The translations under genes were made by a program, and so were the position numbers. A DNA stretch of 64,000 nucleotides from Phaeovibrio sulfidiphilus (GTDB taxonomy: Bacteria > Pseudomonadota > Alphaproteobacteria > Rhodospirillales > Rhodospirillaceae), in the NCBI RefSeq assembly GCF_014861485.1, contig NZ_JACZHT010000006.1:1-64000 (forward strand), in the 5' to 3' direction. Positions 54,170 through 62,895 of this stretch are shown here, one piece after another (the stretch's first letter is position 1; each line of letters begins with the position of its first letter). The notes beneath the pieces are model-generated. The model ran no database searches. It saw only the letters and a list, made by a program, of their open reading frames with translations, and was not told where the DNA came from.

Positions 54170-54948
54170 ATTTCCTCCATCTCTTCCAAAGTGGCGTTCC
54201 CGGGGGCGCATCCCTGTCGGGCCAGCGCCTCTTCCACAGCCCGGAAACGGCGTTCAAACTTTGTGTTGGCTGCCCGGAGGGCGGCTTCAGAGTCGATCCC
54301 CAGCTTCCGGCCCAGCTGAACCAGGGCGAAGAACAGGTCTCCCAGTTCCTCAGCGGTCCGGTCCGGGTCGGCACCGGAACGAAGCTCGTCATCCAGTTCC
54401 CGGCGCTCCTCATCCACCTTCTCCAGAACCCGCTCCACAGTGGGCCAGTCAAAGCCCACGGTGGCAACCCTCCGGCCCAGGGCCCGTGCCCGGGACAGGG
54501 CGGGAAGGGCGCGGGTCACTCCGTCGAGAACGCTGTCACCGCCCGGTTGGGTTTCCCGCTCCCGGGCCTTGATCCGCTCCCAGGTGTCCGCAACCTCCTC
54601 GGGGGTCGAGGGGGCTCCGGCCCCGGCGGTGTCCCCGAACACGTGGGGGTGGCGACGCACCAGCTTGTCCGCAAGAGTATCCACCACATCGCTGAAAGAG
54701 AAAAGATTCTTCTCCTCGGCGATCCGCGAGTGGAACACCACCTGGAACAGGAGATCCCCCAGCTCCTCCCTGAGATTCGCCGGGGTTCCGTTCTCTATGG
54801 CATCGACGACCTCATAGGCCTCCTCGAGGGTGTGGGGCGCCACGGTCTCGAAGGTCTGGCGGACATCCCAGGGACATCCGCCGACCGGGTCGCGAAGCCG
54901 TGCCATGATCTCGAGAAGACGCGCGACACGGGTCGCCGGCGTGCCCAT
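54109..54948 (-). CDS. mazG: Nucleoside triphosphate pyrophosphohydrolase MazG
   Basis: 279 residues, two MazG repeats. First: CPWDVRQTFETVAPHTLEEAYEVVDAIE, EELGDLLFQVVFHSRIAEE; second: EERRELDDEL and EELGDLFFALVQLGRKLG, giving the EExxE...EExD metal sites. It removes aberrant NTPs. Start ATG 54948 overlaps the speE stop by 1-3 bases, so it follows speE in one operon. Confidence 0.93.
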   Translation of the reverse strand: MGTPATRVARLLEIMARLRDPVGGCPWDVRQTFETVAPHTLEEAYEVVDAIENGTPANLREELGDLLFQVVFHSRIAEEKNLFSFSDVVDTLADKLVRRHPHVFGDTAGAGAPSTPEEVADTWERIKARERETQPGGDSVLDGVTRALPALSRARALGRRVATVGFDWPTVERVLEKVDEERRELDDELRSGADPDRTAEELGDLFFALVQLGRKLGIDSEAALRAANTKFERRFRAVEEALARQGCAPGNATLEEMEEIWQAVKQKENRTPPAPGGLA

Positions 54949-55805
54949 CAGGCCGGTCCGTTCTCGAGCGCGGCGATGTACGGGGGCAGGGCGAAGGCCC
55001 CGATGTGCACGGCCGGCGAGTAGTAGCGGGTGCTGAAGCCGGCCTCCCGGTAGCGCTGCTCGAGCACCGCCAGATCCGGGGTCTTTTTCGACGGGTCGTC
55101 CGACGCCCAGCCAAGGGTCATGGGACCGCCCACGTAGGTGGCCATGGAAATGATATAGCTGGTGGAGCAGCGGAAGCTGGGCTTCATGCGGTTGTTCACC
55201 AGGGTGCGCTCCTCCGGCTGGAGGAAGGGGACACCGCCCTGCACCGCAAGAATGCCGTTTTCGGTCAGGCAGCGCTTGCAGTTGCGGTAGAACTCCTCGG
55301 TGAAGAGACCTTCGGCCGGGCCCACCGGGTCCGTGGAGTCCACCAGGATGACGTCATAGCGGTCCTCGGTCTCGGCCACATAACGGATGCCATCGGCGAT
55401 GATGATCCGGGCACGGGGGTCGTCATAGGCGCCGGCGCTGACGCCGGGCATGTATTTCAGGGCCATGTCGATCACGGCGCGGTCGATCTCGACCTGGGTC
55501 ACGTGGGTCACGGAGCGGTGGCGCAGAACCTCGCGAAGGGTGCCGCCGTCGCCGCCACCGATGATCAGAACGCGCGAGGCCGAGCCGTGTCCGAACACGG
55601 GCACGTGCGCGAGCATTTCATGATAGACAAACTCGTCCTTCTCCGTAAGCTGAACCACGCCGTCCAGCATCATGACCGTTCCGAACATCTCGTTTTTCAG
55701 GATCACCAGATCCTGAAGGGCGGTTTTCTCTTGAAAAAGAACCTCGTCAACACGAAATCTCTGCTCCCAGGCGGGGTAGAGAGTCTCGGACAGCCAGTTC
55801 ACCAT
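54948..55805 (-). CDS. speE: Spermidine synthase
   Basis: 285 residues. Aminopropyltransferase fold: GTVMMLDGVVQLTEKDEFVYHEML near residue 42, VLIIGGGDGGTLREVLRH (about 79-96), VEIDRAVIDMALKYMP, and the catalytic VDSTDPVGPAEGLFTEEFY (about 155-173). Transfers aminopropyl from decarboxylated SAM (made by SpeD at 56184) to putrescine (from the decarboxylase at 56866). Upstream gene of the speE-mazG unit, divergent from speD. Confidence 0.95.
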   Translation of the reverse strand: MVNWLSETLYPAWEQRFRVDEVLFQEKTALQDLVILKNEMFGTVMMLDGVVQLTEKDEFVYHEMLAHVPVFGHGSASRVLIIGGGDGGTLREVLRHRSVTHVTQVEIDRAVIDMALKYMPGVSAGAYDDPRARIIIADGIRYVAETEDRYDVILVDSTDPVGPAEGLFTEEFYRNCKRCLTENGILAVQGGVPFLQPEERTLVNNRMKPSFRCSTSYIISMATYVGGPMTLGWASDDPSKKTPDLAVLEQRYREAGFSTRYYSPAVHIGAFALPPYIAALENGPA

Positions 55806-56183
55806 TGATCATATCCTTTCCGAAGCCGGATTACCGAACACAAAGGCGGGAGGATGGCGAACTTTTCGGAAAGGGGCAAGTCTCAAACCCTTAACACAGG
55901 CCAGGCCGCCACCGGGCGGGGTTCTGGTCCCGTTCCATTTGTTACATCTGGGACTTTTTTGAACTCCTGCGCAGAAAAGGCTTGCGCCGGCTGCGAAAAG
56001 TCGGCATTAAGCCCGCCACACACGAAGCGCACGCTCGCAGCTCCAGAAGGAAGTGACCCACCGGGTTGACGGATTGTCGGATGTCTGCTTGTGTGCGTTG
56101 TTTTTTGTAACAATCTGATGAGGCTTGTCCAGCAACAACCACAACCCCTTCGGGTTCATACGCTGGTTAGAGGGAGCACCAAA
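55806..56183. other. Divergent promoter region between speE and speD
   Basis: No gene. It contains a small hairpin CCC-TTCG-GGG near 56146-56154 with a UUCG-type loop, about 30 bp upstream of the speD start, and a possible -35 TTGACG near 56064. Confidence 0.4.
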
Positions 56184-56699
56184 ATGCACTACGCATCCCC
56201 CCGATTGGCGGTGAATACTGAAGCGGAGGCCCTCGAAGCCCGAGCAGAGGTAAGATCCGTTTCACCCGTCTCGCACAACCACCTGAAAGTCGTTGAGACG
56301 ACAAGTTCAGCCAGTGACGAGCGGTTTGACCACTTCATACACAGGGACGGACTGACATTCGCCGGAACCCACCTTATTCTGGACTTGTGGGACGCTGAGG
56401 GACTGGACAACATTGCGCTGATCGAAAGTGCGATGCGCAGCGCCGTCGAGGAATGCGGCGCCACCCTTCTGCATATCCACCTGCACCACTTCTCTCCCAA
56501 CGGGGGCGTTTCGGGCGTGGCTGTGCTTGCGGAATCGCACATCAGCATTCACACGTGGCCGGAATGCGGATATGCCGCACTCGACATCTTCATGTGCGGC
56601 GATGCCCGTCCCCTGAGCGCCGTGCCGGTGTTCAAGCGGGCGTTCGGCGCCGGACGTATGGTCCTGTCCGACCAGAAGCGTGGCCTCGTCGTTTCCTGA
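56184..56699 (+). CDS. speD: S-adenosylmethionine decarboxylase proenzyme
   Basis: 171 residues. Bacterial-type SpeD: DGLTFAGTHLILDLWDA, the self-cleavage serine in ESHISIHTWPE (Glu-Ser, about residue 118), and CGYAALDIFMCGDARP with the conserved Cys. Cleavage makes the pyruvoyl cofactor at Ser. The first 50 residues are an unusual N-terminal extension for this family. ATG 56184 has GAGGGAGC upstream. Provides decarboxylated SAM for speE; the ornithine decarboxylase gene follows by 166 bp. Confidence 0.93.
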   Translation: MHYASPRLAVNTEAEALEARAEVRSVSPVSHNHLKVVETTSSASDERFDHFIHRDGLTFAGTHLILDLWDAEGLDNIALIESAMRSAVEECGATLLHIHLHHFSPNGGVSGVAVLAESHISIHTWPECGYAALDIFMCGDARPLSAVPVFKRAFGAGRMVLSDQKRGLVVS

Positions 56700-56865
56700 A
56701 AAAACGGCAGACCGGATTTTTATAAGTGATGTCACCCGGGGGGGCTTCCGGCCCCTCCTCGTCCTTTTTCCGGTCCTTCCTTTTCCGCACCGTTTCTCCG
56801 CAACAGGCCGGAGAACGCCAGGCGGGGAAGGGTAGGCCGGGCTTTTCCGAAAGGGGAAAAGTCCG

Positions 56866-58131
56866 ATGTCTCCTCCTGTCGCTGTTCTGCACCCGGATTC
56901 CTGGTCCTCCCCGCGCGAGAACGTCGCCTCCACGGGAGCGACCATCCTGTCGTTCGCCCGCACCCCCGAGTGGGTGGCTCCGGGCCTGACGGTCAAGCAG
57001 GCCGCATTCCTGGCCTCCCAGCCCCAGACCCCCTGCGTCGTGATCGACGTGGACGTGGTCGGGCAGAACTACAACCGTCTCACGGATGCCCTCCCCGGCG
57101 TCGAGGTGTTCTACGCCGTCAAGGCCAACCCCCTGCGCCCGGTGCTGGAGCGCCTTGCCGGTCTGGGGTCGAGCTTTGACACCGCGAGCCTGCCGGAAAT
57201 CGATTCCTGCCTCGAGCTGGGCGTGGATCCGTCGCGCATCTCCTATGGCAACACCATCAAGAAGGCCCGGGATATCGCTGCCGCCCATGAGCGTGGCATC
57301 GGTCTCTTTGCCTTTGATTCCGCCGAGGAGCTCCAGAAAATCGCGCAGAACGCCCCGGGCTCGAAGGTGTTCTGCCGCCTGTTCGTGGAAAACGAGGGCG
57401 CCCAGTGGCCCCTGTCGCGCAAGTTCGGCTGCTCGTCGGCCATGGTGCGCGAGCTTCTTATCGAGGCGGATCGCCTGGGCCTCCAGGCCCACGGGATCTC
57501 GTTCCATGTGGGCTCCCAGCAGACCAATCCGGAGCAGTGGGACGTGGCCCTTCGCCGGGTGGCCGAGCTGTTTGTGGCCCTGGAGTCCGACGGCGTGTCC
57601 CTCGGCATGATCAACCTCGGGGGCGGCCTGCCTGCGTCCTATGATCTGACCGAGCTGGACGCGAAGCCCTACGGCGAGCGCATCCTGGGCCAGATCGATG
57701 CCCTGTTCCCCAACGGCCGTCCGCGTCTTCTCGTGGAGCCCGGTCGCTACATGACGGGAAATGCCGGGGTTCTCGAGGCCGAGGTCGTTCTGGTCTCCCG
57801 CAAGGACGCGGACGCCGAGAAGCGTTGGGTCTACGTGGATGCGGGCCGCTTCAACGGTCTTGCCGAGACCGAGGGTGAGGCCATCCGCTACCCGGTCGCC
57901 GTGGTGTCCCGGGCAGGGGAGGGCGACGCGCTCGCGGAAAGCGGACCTGTCATTCTGGCGGGCCCCACCTGTGACAGCGTGGACATCCTCTATGACAAGG
58001 CGGGCTACCAGCTGCCGCTGGATCTCCGATCCGGAGACCGTCTTCGCTTCATGGCAACGGGCGCCTACACGACGACCTACGCCGCTGTCGGCTTCAACGG
58101 CTTCGCCCCCATCACCGCTCACTGCGTCTGA
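56866..58131 (+). CDS. Ornithine decarboxylase (fold type III PLP)
   Basis: 421 residues. N-terminal extension of about 45 residues, then PCVVIDVDVVGQNY, the PLP lysine in VEVFYAVKANPLRPVL (about residue 87), a GISFHVGSQQT block, INLGGGLPA, EPGRYMTGNAG, and the C-terminal GPTCDSVDILY with the catalytic Cys (about 365). Alanine-racemase-like fold; activity could also cover lysine, which sequence alone does not decide. Makes putrescine for speE. Ended by the hairpin at 58191. Confidence 0.9.
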   Translation: MSPPVAVLHPDSWSSPRENVASTGATILSFARTPEWVAPGLTVKQAAFLASQPQTPCVVIDVDVVGQNYNRLTDALPGVEVFYAVKANPLRPVLERLAGLGSSFDTASLPEIDSCLELGVDPSRISYGNTIKKARDIAAAHERGIGLFAFDSAEELQKIAQNAPGSKVFCRLFVENEGAQWPLSRKFGCSSAMVRELLIEADRLGLQAHGISFHVGSQQTNPEQWDVALRRVAELFVALESDGVSLGMINLGGGLPASYDLTELDAKPYGERILGQIDALFPNGRPRLLVEPGRYMTGNAGVLEAEVVLVSRKDADAEKRWVYVDAGRFNGLAETEGEAIRYPVAVVSRAGEGDALAESGPVILAGPTCDSVDILYDKAGYQLPLDLRSGDRLRFMATGAYTTTYAAVGFNGFAPITAHCV

Positions 58132-58190
58132 TCGGGCGCCGGGCGTCTGTCCGGCGGACAGCCTCCCGATCCTTCGGGTACAGACAAAAA

Positions 58191-58223
58191 AACGGCGGCC
58201 CTGACAGGATCGGGGCCGCCGTT
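58191..58223 (+). terminator. Bidirectional terminator between ODC gene and membrane protein gene
   Basis: AACGGCGGCCC / GGGCCGCCGTT perfect 11-bp stem with an 11-nt loop; preceded by seven A (T-run for the minus strand), with GTTTCTG after the 3' arm. Confidence 0.85.
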
Positions 58224-58274
58224 TCTGTTGGGGGAGGGCGCCTGTCGAAGGCTGCCCTGCCCCGGTCAGCGGGT

Positions 58275-58982
58275 TCAGGCTGCGCTCTTTTTCAGCGCGG
58301 CGAAGGCCAGGAAGACCCCCAGGATCACGCCCAGGAAGGCCGCAAAGACCGCCTGGAAATAGGGCGGAAGCATGAACGTGACGGTGTGGGCGGGAATCCA
58401 GAACAGGGGAATGGTCTTCTTGAAGACAAAGCCCCACAGGGACTGCCAGTTCGTGTCCTGAAGGATCTTGCCCACCGCGATCGGCCGGCTGAAGAAACCG
58501 GGGATCGTTCCGCCCGTCGCCAGGATGTGGTTGTCCGTGACCCGGTGGAACGTCATGAACACCGGCGCGAAGGTCAGGTTGATCGTCACCGAAATGCAGA
58601 ACGCCATCAGCAGGCGGCTACCGAAGGCCAGCTCGGCCGGGTTGGTCACCGTCCACCCCAGGCTGCCCAGGAACGCCGGCACACCGCCCGCGTAGACCAC
58701 AAAGGCGGCCTTGATGCCCATGCCCAGGAAGCCCCAGACCAGAGCGCGGGGAAGGATGCCGAAGCCAGAGCGGTTGTAGACGCCGTTGGTGATTCTCAGG
58801 CCGATCATCTCACCGAAGGTACACAGAACGGCAAACTTTACGAAACTCGAAAGGTAAGGGTACTCTTTGGAAATCGTAATAAAGTGATCAAGGAAATTGG
58901 GGGTCAGGGCGCACGCGGTAATGACCGCAATCACGATGCCCACGACAAGGGCGTCTGCCCGTCCCATGGAGGTTTTTGCCAT
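58275..58982 (-). CDS. Conserved multi-helix membrane protein (Mpv17-like ending)
   Basis: 235 residues with five or six membrane helices. Not firmly recognised; the C-terminal half (IPLFWIPAHTVTFMLPPYFQAVFAAFLG) resembles the PxW-IPxxY-F-PP ending of Mpv17/PMP22-related proteins, and CFGEMIGLRITNGVYNRSGFGILPRALVWGFLGMGIKAAFVVYAGG marks the middle. Start ATG 58982 has a GGAGAA site. Convergent with the ODC gene. Confidence 0.65.
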   Translation of the reverse strand: MAKTSMGRADALVVGIVIAVITACALTPNFLDHFITISKEYPYLSSFVKFAVLCTFGEMIGLRITNGVYNRSGFGILPRALVWGFLGMGIKAAFVVYAGGVPAFLGSLGWTVTNPAELAFGSRLLMAFCISVTINLTFAPVFMTFHRVTDNHILATGGTIPGFFSRPIAVGKILQDTNWQSLWGFVFKKTIPLFWIPAHTVTFMLPPYFQAVFAAFLGVILGVFLAFAALKKSAA

Positions 58983-59995
58983 TGCGCTGTTCTCCTGCTG
59001 TGTCTGGCGCTGGTGTCGGGTTGGGTCCGGCGGCGGGGTGGACCCGGGGGGCCTGTATCCGCCACCGAACACAAGAGAGATTGCATAGACCGCGCAAGAC
59101 CGCAATCGGATCATGACCCCTGCGCGGGAATGGGTCCGGGTCTTCGGGCCGTTTGAGAGCCAGCGGGTCAAAAGAGGGCCTGCGGGCGTGCGGTGGCGTC
59201 AGTCTCCCGGGAGAGGGTCCGGGAATGGCGGGTGCGGGCGTCCGGGGGCTTCTGTGGATCCGAACGGGCGGGGTCGGGGCAGGGCAGGCCGGGTCCGAAA
59301 TTCGGGCCCCGGCACAACCGGGCCTTTGGTGGAGGACTGTCCCCAGCGCGCAGGGGCGGCTGATGCGCAGGAGAGGGTCCGGCGGCACGATGGGTGGGCC
59401 CGGGTTATCTGTGCGACGCTGCCTGGCTTCCGACCCGGATGCTCCCAACCCGGAATGGGTGACGTGTATGGGGTGATGTGTAGTGGGTGACTTGGGGGGC
59501 GGACCCGGGCAGTGGACTGTTCCGGTTCCGAAGCGGGCTTGCGGTGAACCTGTCCCTGTCCACGGATCGCCCGTCCCGCCTCTGGCCCGGCACGGTCTGA
59601 AATGCCGGGCCTGTGGACTGGAAACCGCTAGGCCGGGTTCGCCCGGTGGAGATCCGGTCCCGCATGTCTGCGGGCTGATCCCGGGACATCCGGCAGCCGG
59701 TCCATTCCACAGCCTGGGGTGGATTTCTCGGTCCCTGCCCCGTGCGGGCTTTCCGGCGACCTTTAACATCATAATATACATTATGCGACAATGCGTATAC
59801 CGCGTCCCCCGGCCCTGCATCCGTCCGGCCCATGGGGGCTGTGCCCGTCACGGGGTTCATGAAAATCTGGAAAGGCTCTTTTTCCTGTGGAACTGTGAGA
59901 TGATATATCAGTCAGGCCCACTGTGAACTGCGGGAAACGGGTGCAACCATGATGCGTGTCAGTTTAACCTCCACAAGCCGGGAAAGGGCTCTGCC
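58983..59995. other. 1 kb gene-free region upstream of the ZIP transporter
   Basis: No supported gene; open frames are shadow-like. At 59455-59497 three imperfect 13-14-bp units sharing GGGTGA occur. Two palindromes lie nearer the transporter: CATAAT-ATAC-ATTATG at 59770-59785 and the perfect TGATATATCA at 59901-59910, in AT-rich patches unlike the surroundings. Confidence 0.45.
59770..59785. promoter_or_regulatory. Candidate metal-regulator operator upstream of ZIP gene
   Basis: Inverted repeat CATAAT-N4-ATTATG, 210 bp before the transporter start, in an AT-rich island. The arrangement resembles sites of Fur/Zur-family regulators, but is not an exact match to any consensus I can cite. A second perfect palindrome, TGATATATCA, sits at 59901-59910. 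Confidence 0.35.
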
Positions 59996-60808
59996 ATGAC
60001 GCTGACCGGTATGGCGGTGGAGCACCCGGTGCTTGCGGCTCTCCTTGCAACAACGTTTACCTGGGCCATGACCGCGGCCGGGGCATCGAGCGTGTTCTTC
60101 ACCCGCAGGACCATGGCGGAGGCGGGTGCCAATGTTCTCCTGGGCTTCGCGGCGGGTGTGATGCTGGCGGCCAGCTTCTGGTCCCTGCTCTCCCCGGCCC
60201 TCGAGCTCGGGGCAAACGGAGACTGGGGAGAGACCTTTGGCTTTATCCCCGCGGTGGCGGGCTTTCTCCTGGGGGCCGCGTTTTTGCGATACGCCCACGC
60301 CCTGGTTCCGCACCTTCATTATTTTGCGAATGTGAGTGACGGTCCCCCGTCAAAGCTGAAGCGCACGACGCTTCTGGTCTTTGCCATGACCCTTCACAAC
60401 ATTCCCGAGGGGCTTGCGGTGGGTGTGGCCTTTGGCGCGGTCGCCGCCGGGGCACCGGAGGCGGGCGCCGCCGCTCTCGCACTGGGTATCGCCATACAGA
60501 ACATCCCCGAGGGGGCCGTGATCTCCCTGCCCCTTCATGCGGAGGGCATGTCCCGGCGCCGGGCCTTTCTCTGGGGTCAGGGCTCGGCCCTGGTGGAGCC
60601 TCTGGCCGGTGTCGTGGGCGCGGCGGCGGTGGCCTTCATGACGCCCATCCTGCCCTATACCCTCGGCTTTGCGGCCGGTGCCATGATCTACGTGGTGGTG
60701 GAGGAGGTCATCCCTGAGTCCCAGACCGGAAAGCACGGTGACCTTGGCACCCTGGCGCTTGTGGCCGGATTTGCGGTGATGATGGTCCTGGACGTCGCGT
60801 TCGGGTAA
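59996..60808 (+). CDS. ZIP family metal transporter
   Basis: 270 residues, eight membrane helices. Family motifs: TLHNIPEGLAVGVAFG in helix IV (about residues 131-146) and IQNIPEGAVISLPL in helix V (about 165-178), holding the metal-binding His, Asn and Glu; FAAGVMLAASFWSL in helix II. It resembles the GufA/ZupT group importing zinc, iron or other divalent metals. The second motif has Gln-Asn-Ile-Pro-Glu instead of the His-Asn-x-Pro-Glu of ZupT helix IV. Start ATG 59996 with GGGAAAGGG upstream. Confidence 0.9.
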   Translation: MTLTGMAVEHPVLAALLATTFTWAMTAAGASSVFFTRRTMAEAGANVLLGFAAGVMLAASFWSLLSPALELGANGDWGETFGFIPAVAGFLLGAAFLRYAHALVPHLHYFANVSDGPPSKLKRTTLLVFAMTLHNIPEGLAVGVAFGAVAAGAPEAGAAALALGIAIQNIPEGAVISLPLHAEGMSRRRAFLWGQGSALVEPLAGVVGAAAVAFMTPILPYTLGFAAGAMIYVVVEEVIPESQTGKHGDLGTLALVAGFAVMMVLDVAFG

Positions 60809-61228
60809 AGCACCCGGGGCGTTCGGGTGAGGAACCCGGGCGCGCCCTGCCCTGCCCGCGCGGGACGGCCAGCGGAATCCGGGCCCTCAGCTCCTCCAAC
60901 CCCTTACAAAATAACTGTTTTTACGCCGGATGGACCGGGTTTGGGTCGTATCCCGCCAGTTTTTTCGGCGCTCCTGGGCCTGCGGGCGGAGACGGCCTGT
61001 TGCTCGGAAACCGGGGGCCGAACCGGGGGCGGCAGAAGACGGGCGGCGATCCCCGCAAGACAAGACCCGCCAGATTCCAACATATTGATTTGAAAGGATA
61101 ATCTCTGGGGTGCGCGGGGCATTTCCGCGCCTTCCCGGCGTGTGGAGCCGTCCGGGGGTTCGTTGGGCTCCGGCCCGCGGATCCGTCCGGCGTGCCCGAA
61201 GCCTGTGGGCGCCGGGGGCTTTCTCCGA
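60809..61228. other. Convergent intergenic region
   Basis: No gene or clear terminator hairpin was recognised between the convergent ZIP and MBL genes. Sequence is ordinary, with an AT-rich segment at about 60900-60930 and 61080-61100. Confidence 0.3.
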
Positions 61229-62050
61229 TCAGCCCCGGTCCGTCCCGCCGACCCGGAATGTGAGCCCGTCATGCGCCGGGGCCACCGTGTCCGGGCATTG
61301 CTCCAGCACTGTGGCGTAGTCCATTTCCGGGGTCATATGGGTGAGCCAGCCCTGCCGGGGCGACACCCGCTCCAGCCATCCCAGCACCGTTTTCAGTCCA
61401 GCGTGGGTCGGATGCCCCTCGTAGGGCACACAGGCGGCCACAACCCATGTGTCCACGCCCTCCAGAATCGGGAAGGTGGACTCCTCAAGGCGCACCAGGT
61501 CCGTAGAGTAGGCAAAATCCCCCACCCGAAATCCCATGCTGGTGCACACACCGTGATCCTGGACAAACGGCCGGAATTCAAGCGAGCCGATCTGGAAGGG
61601 CTCGGGCGGGATGACCCGGACCGGACTGACCAGAGGGCGCCAGAAGCCCCAACGCCCGGTCTTCGGGAACGGCGGGAAACAGTAGGCAAAGCGGGAGAGA
61701 AGCTCGTCCAGAGTGTCGTCCATGGCCCACAGCGACAGGGGACAGCGAAAGATCCGGTTCAGCTCCCGCACCTCGTCAAGGCCGCCGATATGGTCCGCAT
61801 GCCCGTGGGTGACGATGATGCCGTCCAGGCGCTCCAGGGGTCTGGACAGAAGCTGCTGGCGAATGTCCGGAGACAGGTCCACCAGAACACAGGTGCGGAC
61901 CTCGCCCTGCCCGTCCAGATCCTCGATCAGGATCGAGGAGCGCAGGCGCCGGTTCTCGGGGCGGGAGGGATCACAGGCGCCCCAGCCGGCACTCAGGGAC
62001 GGAACTCCCCCCGCCGCACCGCATCCCAGTACTGTGATCCGAAGAGACAT
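61229..62050 (-). CDS. MBL-fold metallohydrolase (PhnP/PqqB-like)
   Basis: 273 residues. Zinc-binding HGHADHIGGLDEVRELNR (about residues 82-99), GCGAAGGVPSLSAGWGACDP at the start as in PhnP-type cyclic phosphodiesterases, and HGVCTSMGFRVG / YSTDL. Near the C-terminus EGHPTHAGL carries another ligand. It probably acts on a cyclic or lipoate-like ester; the substrate is unknown. Follows tatD by 26 bp, part of metG-tatD-MBL. Confidence 0.88.
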   Translation of the reverse strand: MSLRITVLGCGAAGGVPSLSAGWGACDPSRPENRRLRSSILIEDLDGQGEVRTCVLVDLSPDIRQQLLSRPLERLDGIIVTHGHADHIGGLDEVRELNRIFRCPLSLWAMDDTLDELLSRFAYCFPPFPKTGRWGFWRPLVSPVRVIPPEPFQIGSLEFRPFVQDHGVCTSMGFRVGDFAYSTDLVRLEESTFPILEGVDTWVVAACVPYEGHPTHAGLKTVLGWLERVSPRQGWLTHMTPEMDYATVLEQCPDTVAPAHDGLTFRVGGTDRG

Positions 62051-62076
62051 TCTTTCACCGGTTTCCTGCTGGCAGA

Positions 62077-62871
62077 CTAGTGGCCTGCGGTCCGGGGACG
62101 GCGCGCCTTCGTGAACAGACGGAAGAAGTTGTCCGTCGAGGCCCTGCGGAACTCCTCCATGTCCACACCCTTCAGCGTGGCGACCCGGGCTGCGGTAAAG
62201 GCCGCGTAGGCCGGCTCGTTCCTCTCGCCCCGGTGAGGTACCGGCGTCAGGTAGGGCGCGTCCGTTTCCACCACAAGCCGGTCAAGAGGCACAGAGGGGA
62301 TGATCTCGTGCAGGGAGCGGGCATTGGGGAAGGTCACCACCCCGGCGATGGAGAACAGAAGCCCCAGCTCCATGCCGACCTCGGCCAGAAGGGGCGAGCC
62401 GCCGAAACAGTGGAGAACGGCCTTGAAGGGGCCTTTCTCGTACTCCTCGCGCAGGATGTCCGCCGTGTCCTGAATGGCATCACGCGAATGAATGGAAAGA
62501 GGCAGGCCCGTTTCCCGCGCTGCGGCAATATGGACCCGAAACAGATGCTCCTGCACCTCTTTCGGGGCCCGCTTGTGGAAATAGTCGAGGCCGGTCTCAC
62601 CGAAGCCGATCACCTTGGGGTGGTCGGCAAGGCGGATCAGCGTGTCCACCGTCACCTCGGGAGCCGTGTCCGCCTCGTTGGGGTGAATGCCGACGGTGCA
62701 CCAGACATCGTCGAACCGCTCGGCAACGGCCAGGTTCCCGGGATGGCGGTCCAGGGTCACACCGATGGTGACCATGCTGCGCACGCCAACCGCGGCGGCG
62801 CGGGAGATGACCGAGTCCAGATCCTCCACAAAGGGAGGGAAATCAAGATGGCAATGGGTATCCACCAGCAC
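62077..62871 (-). CDS. tatD: TatD-family metal-dependent hydrolase
   Basis: 264 residues. Metal ligands in VDTHCHLDF at the start, GFGETGLDYFH (Glu, about residue 92), a PLSIHSRDA His, HCFGG and VETDAPYL (Asp near residue 205). TatD enzymes are deoxyribonucleases in repair; the family also contains phosphoesterases. GTG 62871 start follows AAAGGGCG. Second of the metG-tatD-MBL operon. Confidence 0.93.
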   Translation of the reverse strand: MLVDTHCHLDFPPFVEDLDSVISRAAAVGVRSMVTIGVTLDRHPGNLAVAERFDDVWCTVGIHPNEADTAPEVTVDTLIRLADHPKVIGFGETGLDYFHKRAPKEVQEHLFRVHIAAARETGLPLSIHSRDAIQDTADILREEYEKGPFKAVLHCFGGSPLLAEVGMELGLLFSIAGVVTFPNARSLHEIIPSVPLDRLVVETDAPYLTPVPHRGERNEPAYAAFTAARVATLKGVDMEEFRRASTDNFFRLFTKARRPRTAGH

Positions 62872-62895
62872 GTTGTCGCCCTTTCCGGCTTCGGT

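Noticed and set aside
59455-59497. Three imperfect 13-14-bp repeats with GGGTGA
   Set aside because: Units differ in length and sequence, only three copies, no gene nearby; consistent with chance in G-rich DNA.
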